Below, piece after piece: positions 1 through 7,830 of a DNA stretch of 14,090 bases (position 1 is the stretch's first letter; each line of letters starts with the position of its first letter). The DNA comes from Thermoanaerobaculia bacterium (lineage in GTDB: Bacteria; Acidobacteriota; Thermoanaerobaculia; Multivoradales; UBA5704): assembly GCA_025937035.1 (NCBI GenBank), contig JAICSG010000030.1:1-14090 (forward strand), read 5' to 3'. The notes beneath the pieces are model-generated. The model was not told the DNA's origin and did not search any database. It was given only the letters and a program-made list of their open reading frames with translations. A program made the position numbers and the translations under genes.

Positions 1-1530
1 CCCACCTTCAACGGTCACCTGCGGCCGGACAAGCCGATTCTGATCTACTGGCTGATGGCGCTCTCCGTGCGGCTGCTGGGGCCGACCGAGCTGGCGGTGC
101 GCTTCTGGGCGCCGGTGGGGCTCGCCCTCACCGCCCTGCTGACCTGGTGGATCGGCCGATGGTTCCTACCGCCGCGCGCCGGTCTCTGGGCGATGGCCGT
201 GCTCGCCACCACGCCGCTCACGCTGATGGAGGGGCTCGCCGCCACCACTGACGCCATGCTGCTCGCCGCCATCACCGGCGCCATGGCGGCCTTCGCCGCC
301 GCTCTGGCGCGCGGCCCCCGGAGCCTCCACCTGGTGGCGCTGGCGGCCGCGATCGGCCTCGCCGAGCTCGCCAAGGGGCCGGTGGGGCTCGCCGTGCCGG
401 TGCTCGCCATGCTCGGCGCCCTCGGCTGGCTGGTCTGGCGGGAGAGGGTGGGGAAGGGGATCGCCGGCTACGCCTTCCTGATCGTCCTCGGCGCGGTGCT
501 CGGCACCGGTCTCTTCCTGCTCTGGGCCGTCCCCGCCAACGACGCGACCTTCGGCGAATTCGCCCGCTTGGGGATCGGCCATCACGTGGTGGAGCGGTCC
601 CTCTCCCCCCTGGAAGGGCACGGCGGAAACCGGCTTCTCAGCCTGCCGTATTACCTGGTGGTGGTGCTGATCGGCTTCGCTCCCTGGACCCTCTATCTGC
701 CCGGCGCGGCCTCGGCCGTGCTCGGCGGACGGGTCGGCGGGCCGCGCCTGCGGGCTCTCCTTGTGGGGTGGGCCGCACCTGTATTCTTGATGTTCACCCT
801 CATCGCGACGAAGCTCCCGCATTACCTGCTACCGGTGTGGCCGGCGCTCGCCCTGGCCGTGGGCGGCACGCTCGCCGCCAGCCGGGAGGGGAGGCTCGAC
901 GAGCGCGACCGCCGCTGGCTGCGCCGCGGCGCCTGGCTCTTCGCGCCGGTGGCGCTGCTCGAGGCCGCGGGGCTCCTCGCGGTGGTCTGGAGACCGCCGA
1001 TTCCGGAATTGCGCTGGCCCTGCCTGGCGCTCGCGCTGGTGATCCTGGGAACGGCTTTCGCGGCCCTGCGCCGGCATCTGGGAGGCGATCTCGCCCAGGG
1101 GGCCCGCCTCCTCTGCGCCGGCACGGCGCTGGCGCTGGCGATCGCCGGCGTCTGGGGGCTGCCGGCCTTCGACCGCCTCAAGCCCGTGCCGCCCGTGGCC
1201 GCCGCCATCCGCGACCGGACCCCGCCGGACACGCCGCTCGCCACCTTCGACTTCGACGAGCCGAGCCTGGTCTTCTACGCCCGGCGTACGCCGGTGGCGC
1301 CACTCCCGTCCGCGTCCGCGGTCGCCGCCTGGGCCCACGCCGGCGACTACGGCGTGCTGGTGCTGCCGCGCGCCGCGCTCGACCGGGTCACCGCGGCCTT
1401 CGGCCCTCTCCCCCTGAGGGAGATCGCCGCGGCCCGGGGCCTGAGCATCTCCAAGGGGCAGCGCCTGGAATTGGTGGCGCTGGCGAGAAATCTTCCGGAA
1501 AAGGAGCGCGGGGGCCTCCGACTGCGCTAG
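1..1530 (+). CDS. ArnT/PMT-like membrane glycosyltransferase, 5' truncated by window edge
   Basis: The frame is open from base 1, so the gene starts upstream; 509 residues are visible. Translation before the first in-window ATG (base 55) contains a DKPILIYWLM segment, the 'KP..YWL' motif that follows the first periplasmic loop in ArnT/PMT-type (GT83/PMT_2) lipid-linked sugar transferases, so 55 is not the true start. Many hydrophobic helices follow, then the ATKLPHYLLPVWPALAL block and a soluble C-terminal part with FDEPSLVFYARR, all usual in this family. Known members move a sugar from a polyprenyl-phosphate donor to lipid A or another acceptor on the outer face of the inner membrane. The acceptor and donor cannot be told from sequence. 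The next gene starts 34 nt downstream on the same strand. The family call is firm; the substrate is unknown. Confidence 0.85.
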   Translation, partial: PTFNGHLRPDKPILIYWLMALSVRLLGPTELAVRFWAPVGLALTALLTWWIGRWFLPPRAGLWAMAVLATTPLTLMEGLAATTDAMLLAAITGAMAAFAAALARGPRSLHLVALAAAIGLAELAKGPVGLAVPVLAMLGALGWLVWRERVGKGIAGYAFLIVLGAVLGTGLFLLWAVPANDATFGEFARLGIGHHVVERSLSPLEGHGGNRLLSLPYYLVVVLIGFAPWTLYLPGAASAVLGGRVGGPRLRALLVGWAAPVFLMFTLIATKLPHYLLPVWPALALAVGGTLAASREGRLDERDRRWLRRGAWLFAPVALLEAAGLLAVVWRPPIPELRWPCLALALVILGTAFAALRRHLGGDLAQGARLLCAGTALALAIAGVWGLPAFDRLKPVPPVAAAIRDRTPPDTPLATFDFDEPSLVFYARRTPVAPLPSASAVAAWAHAGDYGVLVLPRAALDRVTAAFGPLPLREIAAARGLSISKGQRLELVALARNLPEKERGGLRLR

Positions 1531-1533
1531 ACT
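1528..1533 (+). promoter_or_regulatory. Possible -10 element for the winged-helix/TPR regulator
   Basis: TAGACT overlaps the stop codon of the glycosyltransferase gene and fits the TAnnnT -10 pattern seen before several genes here. It would put a transcript start near 1540, ahead of either candidate start codon. No convincing -35 is visible, so this is weak. Confidence 0.25.
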
Positions 1534-1564
1534 TCGCAAGTAACAAGCGAGCTGAAATCCGCCG

Positions 1565-4500
1565 ATGATCGCCCGTCCAGAGGAAAAGGAAAGGGTGTTG
1601 TACGAGTTTGACGCGTTCCGCGTCGATCCCGTCCGCCGTGTCCTGCTGCGCGACGGCGAGCCGGTCTCGATCACGCCCAAGGCCTTCTCGATCCTCGCCG
1701 CCCTGCTGGAGCGGCCGGGCGAGGTGGTGGAGAAGGCGGATCTCCTGGAGAAGGTCTGGCCCGGGGCCTTCGTCACCGAGGCCAACCTCACGCAGAACAT
1801 CTTTTCCCTGCGCAAGTGCCTGGGCGAGCGGGCGAACGACAACCGCTACATCGTCACCGTCCCCGGCCAGGGGTACATGTTCGCGGGCGATCTGCGGCGG
1901 ACCGAGCGTGCCTCCACGTCCGAGATCCCGATCCTGGTGGAGACTCCCGCCGCCGCGCCGGCCGATCCTCCGGTCACGGCCACCTCCTTCCCGGTCACGC
2001 CGGAGCCGTTCCCGGCGCTACCGCCGACGGGGGAGATCACCATCGTGGCGCCGCTGCCGGCGCCGCCAGCCCCCCGTTGGCGGCGCGCTCTCGCCTGGAC
2101 CGCCTGGGCGGTGGCGGCGGCGCTGGTGATCGTCACCGCGGCCCACATCCTCAAGCACCTGGGCTCCCAGGCCTCGAAGACGCCGCGGGAGGCGGCCAGC
2201 GTCCGCAAGGCGATCGCGGTGCTCGACTTCAAGAGCCTCTCGCCGAGCTCCGACACGCGTTGGCTGGAGAGCGCCATCGCCGAGATGCTGACCACCGAGC
2301 TGGCGGCGAGCGGCAAGATGCGGGTGATCCGGGGAGACACGGTGGCCCAGGCCATGCGGTCGCTCGCCCTGCGCGATCCCGGCAGCCTCGGGCCCGCCGA
2401 CCTCCAGCGGCTGCACGACACCCTGGGCGCCGATCTGGTCGTCGTCGGCTCCTACCTGCCGTTCGAGGGGAAGATCCGCGTCGACCTGCGGGTCCTGGAG
2501 ATCCCGGACGGCGACACGGTGACCTCCCTGGCCCAGGTCGGGACGCAGAACTCGCTCTTCGATCTGATGTCGCGCACGGGGGAGTCGCTGCGGCAGTCGC
2601 TCGGCGTCACGGCGGTCTCGGAGGAGCAGGTCCGGGCGGCGCGCGCCCTGCGGCCGTCGAGCTCGGAATCCTCCCGCTTCTACACCGAGGGCCTCAAGGC
2701 CCTGCGTGCCTTCGATTCTCCGGGAGCGCTCCGCTCCCTTCAGCAGGCGGTGGAGATCGATCCCAAATCGGCGGTGATCCACTCCGCCCTTTCGCAGGTC
2801 TGGACGGCTCTCGGCTACGACGCGCGGGCGACCGACGAGGCCCGCAAGGCGCTCGAGCTCGCCGGCTCGCTGTCGCGCGAGGAGCGGCTGGTGATCGAGG
2901 GGCAGCTCTACCGGGCGAGCAAGGAGTGGGGCAAGGCGATCGAGGCCTACCGCTCGCTCTGGACCTTCTTTCCGGACGACGTCGAGCACGGTCTGCAACT
3001 GGTCGACTGCCTGACGATGGGTGGGCGGGGCACCGAGGCGGCGTCGACGATCGCCGCGCTGCGCAAGCTGCCGCCGCCGGCCGGCCAGGATCCGCGGATC
3101 GACGTGGCCGAGGCGAAGAGCTCGCGCCGGCTCGCCGACTACGCGACCCAGCTCCGCGCCGCGCAGGCCGCGGCCGCGAAGGCGCGCCAGTCCGGCCAGA
3201 GCCTGGTGCTCTCCCAGGCGCTCATCTATCAGGGGGACGCGCTGGTCAGGGTGGGCAAGCCCCAGGAGGCGATCCCGTTGTTCCAAGAATCCGGAGAGAT
3301 GGCCAAGAAAGCCGGCTACCAGTGGGGGATCGGCATGGCCCTGGCCAACCTCGGGGGGACCTATCAGGGGCTGGGGGACCTCGACGCCTCCGAGAAGGCC
3401 AATACGGAAGCGCTCGACATCGCCCAGCGGCTCGGCAGTGGCCTGGCGATCGGCAATCAGCTCTTCGCGCTGGGCCAGCTCCATCAGGCCCGGGGGGAGC
3501 TGAGCGAGGCGTTCCGGATGCTCGAGGAGTCCTACGGCTGGTACGTACGGATCGGCGACCGGCTGTTGCAGTCCTCCGCGCTGAGCTCCGCGGGCGAGGT
3601 GCTCTGCGCGCAGGGAGACCTCGTCGGAGCCCGCCAGCGCTTCGAGCGCGCCATCGCCCTCAGCCAGGCGCTGAGCAACCGCGCCCACGAGGCCAACGCG
3701 CTCGACAAGCTGGGGAGCGTCCTCGAAGCCCAGGGGGAGCTCGCCGAAGCCCGGCGCCGCCATGAGGACGCCTTCTTCCTGCTCCACCGCCTGGGCGACG
3801 CCAGCGCGGCGGCGGGGGCGCTCGCCGGCTCCGCCAGCGTCTCGGGCCAACTGGGCGACCTGCACACCGCCTGGCAGCGCGCGACGCAGGCCCTCGCCTC
3901 CACGCGGCAGGTGGGGGACCGCCTCGGCGCCGGCCGCATCCTCGGCCTGCGCGCGTGGCTGGCCTATCAGATGGGAGACCTCGCGGCCTCCCGGGAGAAC
4001 GCCCAGGAAGAGCTCCAGATCGCGCGGCAGACGGGCGCCAAGCCAGTCAGCGTCCTGGCCCTCCAGAGCCTCGGTCACACCGACTTCGCCGCCGGCGACA
4101 CGGAAAAGGCGCGCGGCGAGCTCGAGGAGGCCCTGCGGGTCTGCTCCTCGCTGGGGAACGAGCTGCGGGCCATGGAGATCCGCCTCGACCTGGCGGAGAT
4201 CGCCCTCGCCGGGAATCAGGCCTCCGAGGCCTCCCAGCTCGCGCGGCAGGCCGCCGCCTGGTACCGGGAGCACGGTATCCCGGGAAGTGAGGCCAAGGCC
4301 CTCTCCCTGCTCGCCGAGGCCCAGTTGCGCCAGGGGCTCTCCAAGGAGGCGCTCGCGGCGGCGGAGCAGGCGCGCAACCGGCTTGATACCAGCGAGGACC
4401 GGGAGCTCCGCATCGTCGCCGGCATCCGTCTCGCGAGGATTCAGGCGGCGACGGGGCACGCCGCCGAGGCGCTCCGGCAGCTCCGCCGTGCGGCGGACGA

Positions 4501-4717
4501 GGCTTCGGCGCTCGGGCTCGCCGCCGCGGCCCTCGAAGCGCGGCTCGCCCTGGGAGAGGTACAGCGCGGTGCCGGCGATCCGGGGGCCGGCGCCACCCTC
4601 GCCGCCGTCCGCAAGGAGGCCGAGACCCGCGGCTTCAAGCGGGTGGCCCTGGCCGCCGGCCCCGCCGCTAGCGCTCCGGGCTCGACGCTCCCGCGGATGC
4701 CGGTTTCGGCGGGGTGA
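1565..4717 (+). CDS. Winged-helix / TM / TolB-like / TPR one-component regulator
   Basis: The protein has 1050 residues. Residues about 12-108 are an OmpR/PhoB-type winged helix (ITPKAFSILAALLERPGEVV, then TEANLTQNIFSLRKCLGE and a Y(I/M)xTVPGQGYMF-type wing). A Pro/Ala-rich linker (about 120-170) leads to one TM helix at about 174-196 (after RWRR). Residues about 215-350 resemble the TolB N-terminal/FlgO fold (KAIAVLDFKSL; LGADLVVVGSY). The rest, to about 1010, is a long array of tetratricopeptide repeats. The layout is CadC-like: cytoplasmic DNA-binding head, periplasmic sensor/scaffold. Such proteins are very common in Acidobacteriota. Start choice is open: ATG 1565 has no Shine-Dalgarno, while GTG 1595 or TTG 1598 follow an AGGAAAAGGA purine run (1581-1590). 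Both alternatives keep the whole winged helix. The 3' end overlaps the convergent peptidase gene by 50 nt. Target genes are unknown. Confidence 0.88.
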   Translation: MIARPEEKERVLYEFDAFRVDPVRRVLLRDGEPVSITPKAFSILAALLERPGEVVEKADLLEKVWPGAFVTEANLTQNIFSLRKCLGERANDNRYIVTVPGQGYMFAGDLRRTERASTSEIPILVETPAAAPADPPVTATSFPVTPEPFPALPPTGEITIVAPLPAPPAPRWRRALAWTAWAVAAALVIVTAAHILKHLGSQASKTPREAASVRKAIAVLDFKSLSPSSDTRWLESAIAEMLTTELAASGKMRVIRGDTVAQAMRSLALRDPGSLGPADLQRLHDTLGADLVVVGSYLPFEGKIRVDLRVLEIPDGDTVTSLAQVGTQNSLFDLMSRTGESLRQSLGVTAVSEEQVRAARALRPSSSESSRFYTEGLKALRAFDSPGALRSLQQAVEIDPKSAVIHSALSQVWTALGYDARATDEARKALELAGSLSREERLVIEGQLYRASKEWGKAIEAYRSLWTFFPDDVEHGLQLVDCLTMGGRGTEAASTIAALRKLPPPAGQDPRIDVAEAKSSRRLADYATQLRAAQAAAAKARQSGQSLVLSQALIYQGDALVRVGKPQEAIPLFQESGEMAKKAGYQWGIGMALANLGGTYQGLGDLDASEKANTEALDIAQRLGSGLAIGNQLFALGQLHQARGELSEAFRMLEESYGWYVRIGDRLLQSSALSSAGEVLCAQGDLVGARQRFERAIALSQALSNRAHEANALDKLGSVLEAQGELAEARRRHEDAFFLLHRLGDASAAAGALAGSASVSGQLGDLHTAWQRATQALASTRQVGDRLGAGRILGLRAWLAYQMGDLAASRENAQEELQIARQTGAKPVSVLALQSLGHTDFAAGDTEKARGELEEALRVCSSLGNELRAMEIRLDLAEIALAGNQASEASQLARQAAAWYREHGIPGSEAKALSLLAEAQLRQGLSKEALAAAEQARNRLDTSEDRELRIVAGIRLARIQAATGHAAEALRQLRRAADEASALGLAAAALEARLALGEVQRGAGDPGAGATLAAVRKEAETRGFKRVALAAGPAASAPGSTLPRMPVSAG

Positions 4718-6866
4718 TCCCCATCTCCCGCAGCAGCGGCTCCGCCGCCTTACCGTGGAGAGCCTCCATCAGCCAGAGCATGTAGCGCACGTCCACGCTG
4801 ATGTTGCGGGCCACGTCCGGGTTGTAGCCGAAGTCGTTGGCCACGTTCTCCCAGACGCGGTCGAAATTCACGCCCACCAGCTCGCCGCGGCCGTTGACCA
4901 CCGGGCTGCCGGAGTTGCCGCCGGTGGTGTCCGCGTCGGCCAGGAAGTCGACCGGCACGTCCTTGAGCTTCGGATCCGCCCAGCGGCTCGCGGGGGCCTT
5001 GGGAGCCGCGGCCAGCAGCTCGGCGGGCGCCGCGAAGGGCTCCTCGCCCGTGTTCTTCTCGACCACGCCGCCCACGGTCGTCTGCGGCGTCATCCAGACG
5101 CCGTCGCGCGGGGCGTACCCCCGCACGCGGGCGAAGGAGACACGCAGGGTGCCGTTGGCGTCCGGGGCCACCGGCTTGCCGGCGTGGGCGATCACCGCCC
5201 GCTGCCAGCGGGGGCGCAGGCGCGAGACGGCGCCCAGGAAGCGGTCCTCCCGCTCCTTGAGAGCGCGCAGCTCGCGGTCGAGCGCGAAGGCGAGGTCGAG
5301 CAGCGGATCGTGGCGGGCGCGGAGCTGCGCCTCACTCTCCTCGAACATCCGTTTGCGCTCCGCCAGGTCGGTGACCTTGGTGTGAGCGAGGAGATCGTCC
5401 GCCCGGGGCCGGATCGCCGCGCGGTCGCGGGCACCGCCGAGGAGGCTCTCCACGGCCGGCACGCGGCTCGCCTCCGGCAGGGCGGCGAAGCGGGCGAGGA
5501 CGTCGGTGAGCAGGGCGGCCTCGGTCGGCGGATCGAGCCGCTTCTGGTCGCGCTCCAGCCGCTCGGCCAGCCGCTCGCGGTTGCGCTCCTGATAGTCCGG
5601 GTCCCGCTCCAGGTCCGGCTTCGCCTTCTCCCCGGCCCAGCGCGCCAGGGTGAGCGCCAGGTCGAGCGGCTTGGGGCCGGACTTCATCTGATTCAGCAGG
5701 AAATCTCGGTCCCACGTGGCCCGCCGCTCGGCGATCAGCCGCGCCAGCTCGTCGTGCGCGGCCACGGCCTCCTTCTGCTCCGGCCGCTTCGCCGCCCAGG
5801 CGAGGATCTCCTTCTCCGATGCCGTCTTCTTCTCCAGGATCTTGCCGCGGCGGATGCCGGCCACCTGCCCGCGTGAGTTCTTCTCGTTGTTGGCCAGGCC
5901 CTTGATGCGGTCGGCAAGCGCGATGCGTACCGCGTCATCCCTCTTCGAGGCGGCCTCCATCAGGTCGATCCAGGCGCGGTAGAGCTCGGCCCGCCGCGGA
6001 TAGAAGAGCTCGGCCCGCTCCCGCATCTCGGCCTCGGTATACGAGCGGAACGTCAGGCCCGGGTACCCCGCGACCATCACGAAGCCGTCCGGCTCGATGC
6101 CGCGCGGCGCCACCGGGAAGAAGTGCCGCGGCCGGTAGGGCACGTTGGCGTCCCCCTTGGGCGCCGGCTTGCCGTCCGGGCCGGTGTAGACGCGCAGCAG
6201 GGCGAAATCCCCCACGTGGCGGGGCCAGCTCCAGTTGTCGATCTCGCCCCCGTAATCGCCCACGGCGCGCGGCGGGGCATAGACCAGCCGCACGTCCGGG
6301 AGCTCCAGGCTGTCGACCAGCACATAGCGCAGGCCGCCGTCGAACGCCGCCACCTGGCAGCGGTGGTGCTCGGCCTTCTCGCACTCCGCGACCATCTCCT
6401 TCTGCTTGCGCTCGATGGCCCGGAAGCGCGCCAGGTCGTCGGCGCCGGCGGGCACCGCGGCCTCCACCTCGCGGGTGACGTCGGTCAGGCGGTGGGGGAG
6501 GGTGGCGCGGACACCCGAGCCGGGGAGCTCCTCGGCCGGTGTGCGGGCCAGGAAGCCGTGCGTGATCAGGTCGCGCTCCGGGGTCGAATGCTGCTGGAGG
6601 ATCGAGAACGCGCAGTGATGGTTGGTGATCATCAGCCCCTGGGCGGAGATGAACCCGGCCGAGCACCCGTCGATCCGCACCGCCGCCTCCAGCAGGCCGG
6701 CGCCGTCCTTGGTCCACAGCTTCTGCGGCGGGATCTCCAGGCCCAGCTTCCGAAGCCACTGCGGATCGTGCTCCAACACCTGCTCGGGGGTCCACTTTCC
6801 TTCCACGGCGAACGCTCCTGACGCGGCCAAAAGGCCGAGGGTGAATGCGATGGCGGGGAGTTTCAT
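4668..6866 (-). CDS. S46 family dipeptidyl-peptidase, DPP11-like
   Basis: The protein has 732 residues, normal for S46 exopeptidases (about 700-730), which remove dipeptides from peptide N-termini in the periplasm. The start at 6866 gives a clean signal peptide (MKLPAIAFTLGLLAASGAFA, cleavage after Ala20); the in-frame ATG at 6917 adds residues that lie in the repeat hairpin and spoil the signal. The catalytic triad is visible: His84 in TNHHC, Asp220 in PRHVGDF, Ser652 in GGNSGSP. Arg670 lies 18 residues after the serine, as Arg673 does after Ser655 in Porphyromonas DPP11; DPP7 has Gly there. This predicts cleavage after Asp/Glu at P1. A helical insert fills about 290-560. It is convergent with the TPR regulator (50-nt overlap). 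It probably serves peptide scavenging. Family certain, specificity inferred. Confidence 0.93.
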   Translation of the reverse strand: MKLPAIAFTLGLLAASGAFAVEGKWTPEQVLEHDPQWLRKLGLEIPPQKLWTKDGAGLLEAAVRIDGCSAGFISAQGLMITNHHCAFSILQQHSTPERDLITHGFLARTPAEELPGSGVRATLPHRLTDVTREVEAAVPAGADDLARFRAIERKQKEMVAECEKAEHHRCQVAAFDGGLRYVLVDSLELPDVRLVYAPPRAVGDYGGEIDNWSWPRHVGDFALLRVYTGPDGKPAPKGDANVPYRPRHFFPVAPRGIEPDGFVMVAGYPGLTFRSYTEAEMRERAELFYPRRAELYRAWIDLMEAASKRDDAVRIALADRIKGLANNEKNSRGQVAGIRRGKILEKKTASEKEILAWAAKRPEQKEAVAAHDELARLIAERRATWDRDFLLNQMKSGPKPLDLALTLARWAGEKAKPDLERDPDYQERNRERLAERLERDQKRLDPPTEAALLTDVLARFAALPEASRVPAVESLLGGARDRAAIRPRADDLLAHTKVTDLAERKRMFEESEAQLRARHDPLLDLAFALDRELRALKEREDRFLGAVSRLRPRWQRAVIAHAGKPVAPDANGTLRVSFARVRGYAPRDGVWMTPQTTVGGVVEKNTGEEPFAAPAELLAAAPKAPASRWADPKLKDVPVDFLADADTTGGNSGSPVVNGRGELVGVNFDRVWENVANDFGYNPDVARNISVDVRYMLWLMEALHGKAAEPLLREMGITPPKPASAGASSPER

Positions 6867-6874
6867 GGCGCGGG

Positions 6875-6880
6875 AGTGTA
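6875..6880 (-). promoter_or_regulatory. -10 hexamer (TACACT) of the S46 gene, leaderless position
   Basis: Read on the minus strand, TACACT ends 8 nt before the ATG at 6866, which places the expected transcript start at about 6868. No Shine-Dalgarno is present between it and the ATG. No clear -35 is seen. The same spacing recurs before the MerR-TPR, Ku and GNAT genes. Confidence 0.45.
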
Positions 6881-6900
6881 CCGTAGGAGAGACGCCGGCG

Positions 6901-6975
6901 AGGGACAACAGAGACAACAGGGACGAGGAGAAGGCTCCGGGCCTTTTCCCCGTCCCTGATGTCCCTGCTGTCCCT
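6901..6975 (-). repeat. 75-nt hairpin made of 9-nt GTCCCTGnT / AGGGACnnC repeats
   Basis: Two 25-nt arms (6901-6925 and 6951-6975) are inverted repeats, each built of about three 9-nt units (AGGGACAGC, AGGGACATC, AGGGACG on the minus strand). Two further AGGGAC copies lie at 6976-6990. The 25-nt centre also folds on itself (ten positions per side, loop CCGGA). In minus-strand RNA I count a 35-bp stem with two mismatches (U-U and A-C) and three G-U wobbles; in plus-strand RNA those wobbles become C-A mismatches. It lies between the secreted orphan's stop (6998) and the S46 promoter, so it could act as a 3' stabiliser or terminator, although no U-tract follows. It may also be a dispersed REP-like element. 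Confidence 0.8.
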
Positions 6976-6997
6976 GGAGTCCCTGTCCCTTGGCGGC

Positions 6998-7669
6998 TTA
7001 GCTACCCGAGCAATTCTGGGTCAGCGGCGGCTGCGGCGAGTAGAAGGCCGGGTGGAAATTGTTGTGGTAATAGTACGGAACCCCGTTCCAGAAGGTGTTG
7101 GGCACGTCGAAATCCCCCTGCGGCTTGGTGGGATCGCAGATCACGATCCGGTTGTCCGGGGAGAAGCCGGGGAGCGCGGCCTTGAAATAGGCGTAGTAGA
7201 GGGAGTTGTCGTTCACCGCCTGCATGTCGGTGATCTCGACCTCGGTGGGGGTGCCGTTGCGGTTCGTGGTGTCCCCGCCCAGGAGCTCCGGATGGTTGTT
7301 GAAGGCCCACACCAGCGCGTCCCGCAGCACGTACCGGACCTCGTTTCCCGGGCCCGCCCACCGCTTGAGGCGCGTCGAGGCGGTGCCGGGGCCCCAGCGC
7401 CGCTCGAAGGCGGCGATGACGGCCGGATCGGCGAGGTTGAAGGCGTAGGGGTCCGGGCGGGCCCCGACGAGGTCGGGCCGGGCGGAGAAGTCGATCGAGT
7501 AGGAGAGGAACGGGCTCCCCAGCGCGTCGAGCTCGTAGCTCGCGACCGTGAGGCCTCTCGCCTTCGGGTCGTACCCCACTCCGGGACGGGTCTGCGCAGT
7601 GGCGGCGGGAACGGCGGCGAGCGCCATCAGAACGAGAGCGGCCAGCACAGCCTGCGGGCGGATGAGCAT
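6998..7669 (-). CDS. Secreted protein of unknown function
   Basis: The protein has 223 residues and I recognise no family. The start is secure: GGAGG (7677-7681 on the complementary strand) lies 7 nt before the ATG at 7669. An N-terminal signal peptide (hydrophobic stretch about 8-22, cleavage probably at ATA-Q, after residue 25) sends it across the inner membrane. The mature part is rich in Pro, Asn, Tyr and Phe, with aromatic clusters near the C-terminus (GVPYYYHNNFHPAFY). Only two cysteines are present, Cys178 and Cys220, which could form one disulfide. No TM helix or lipobox is seen after the signal. It is divergent from the exported protein at 7831 and upstream of the S46 peptidase on the same strand, separated by the repeat hairpin. 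A periplasmic or extracellular location is likely; the role is unknown. Confidence 0.8.
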   Translation of the reverse strand: MLIRPQAVLAALVLMALAAVPAATAQTRPGVGYDPKARGLTVASYELDALGSPFLSYSIDFSARPDLVGARPDPYAFNLADPAVIAAFERRWGPGTASTRLKRWAGPGNEVRYVLRDALVWAFNNHPELLGGDTTNRNGTPTEVEITDMQAVNDNSLYYAYFKAALPGFSPDNRIVICDPTKPQGDFDVPNTFWNGVPYYYHNNFHPAFYSPQPPLTQNCSGS

Positions 7670-7729
7670 CCGTAGACCTCCAGGGATCCGGTACGGCGTC
7701 CAAGTCTCGGCTTCGGGTCCAGCGGCGCC

Positions 7730-7758
7730 ATGCTACCGTGGCATGACTGGAATGTCGA
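7730..7758 (-). promoter_or_regulatory. Sigma-70-like promoter for the secreted orphan
   Basis: On the minus strand there is a TCGACA -35 (7753-7758; five of six match TTGACA), a 17-nt spacer and a TAGCAT -10 (7730-7735). The transcript would start near 7723, giving an untranslated leader of about 53 nt that contains the GGAGG ribosome binding site. It interleaves with the opposite-facing promoter at 7768-7773. Confidence 0.5.
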
Positions 7759-7767
7759 GATCTCGGC

Positions 7768-7773
7768 TACAAT
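7768..7773 (+). promoter_or_regulatory. -10 hexamer (TACAAT) for the exported protein at 7831
   Basis: TACAAT matches the sigma-70 -10 consensus at five of six positions and would start transcription near 7780, leaving a leader of about 50 nt. The -35 is weak: ATGACT at 7743-7748 needs a 19-nt spacer. It lies about 10 nt beyond the -35 of the opposite promoter, so the two genes share a compact divergent control region. Confidence 0.45.
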
Positions 7774-7830
7774 CTGCCGTCCGCCACCGGGTTAGGTGGG
7801 CTCTTGAGTCGATTACTGCGAAAGGACTTT

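Noticed and set aside
829..1842. 337-codon minus-strand frame across the glycosyltransferase/regulator junction
   Set aside because: It covers the ends of two well-supported plus-strand genes and has no domain-like sequence.
2018..4459. 813-codon open frame antisense to the TPR regulator
   Set aside because: High-GC mirror frame; composition is Arg/Gly/Leu-rich with no recognisable domain, while the plus frame has clear winged-helix and TPR motifs.
3762..5876. 704-codon plus-strand frame spanning two genes
   Set aside because: It overlaps the TPR regulator and runs antisense to the S46 peptidase; Arg/Pro-rich with no family features.
6867..6917. Upstream ATG at 6917 as the S46 start
   Set aside because: The added residues are encoded by the repeat hairpin and would sit in front of a perfect signal peptide starting at 6866; the -10 box at 6875-6880 lies inside that extension.
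6901..6990. CRISPR array
   Set aside because: The units are only 9 nt, contiguous and in inverted arms, with no spacers and no cas genes nearby.
7804..7830. TTG 7804 as the start of the exported protein
   Set aside because: It puts nine residues in front of the signal peptide and lacks a ribosome site; ATG 7831 has AAGGA upstream.
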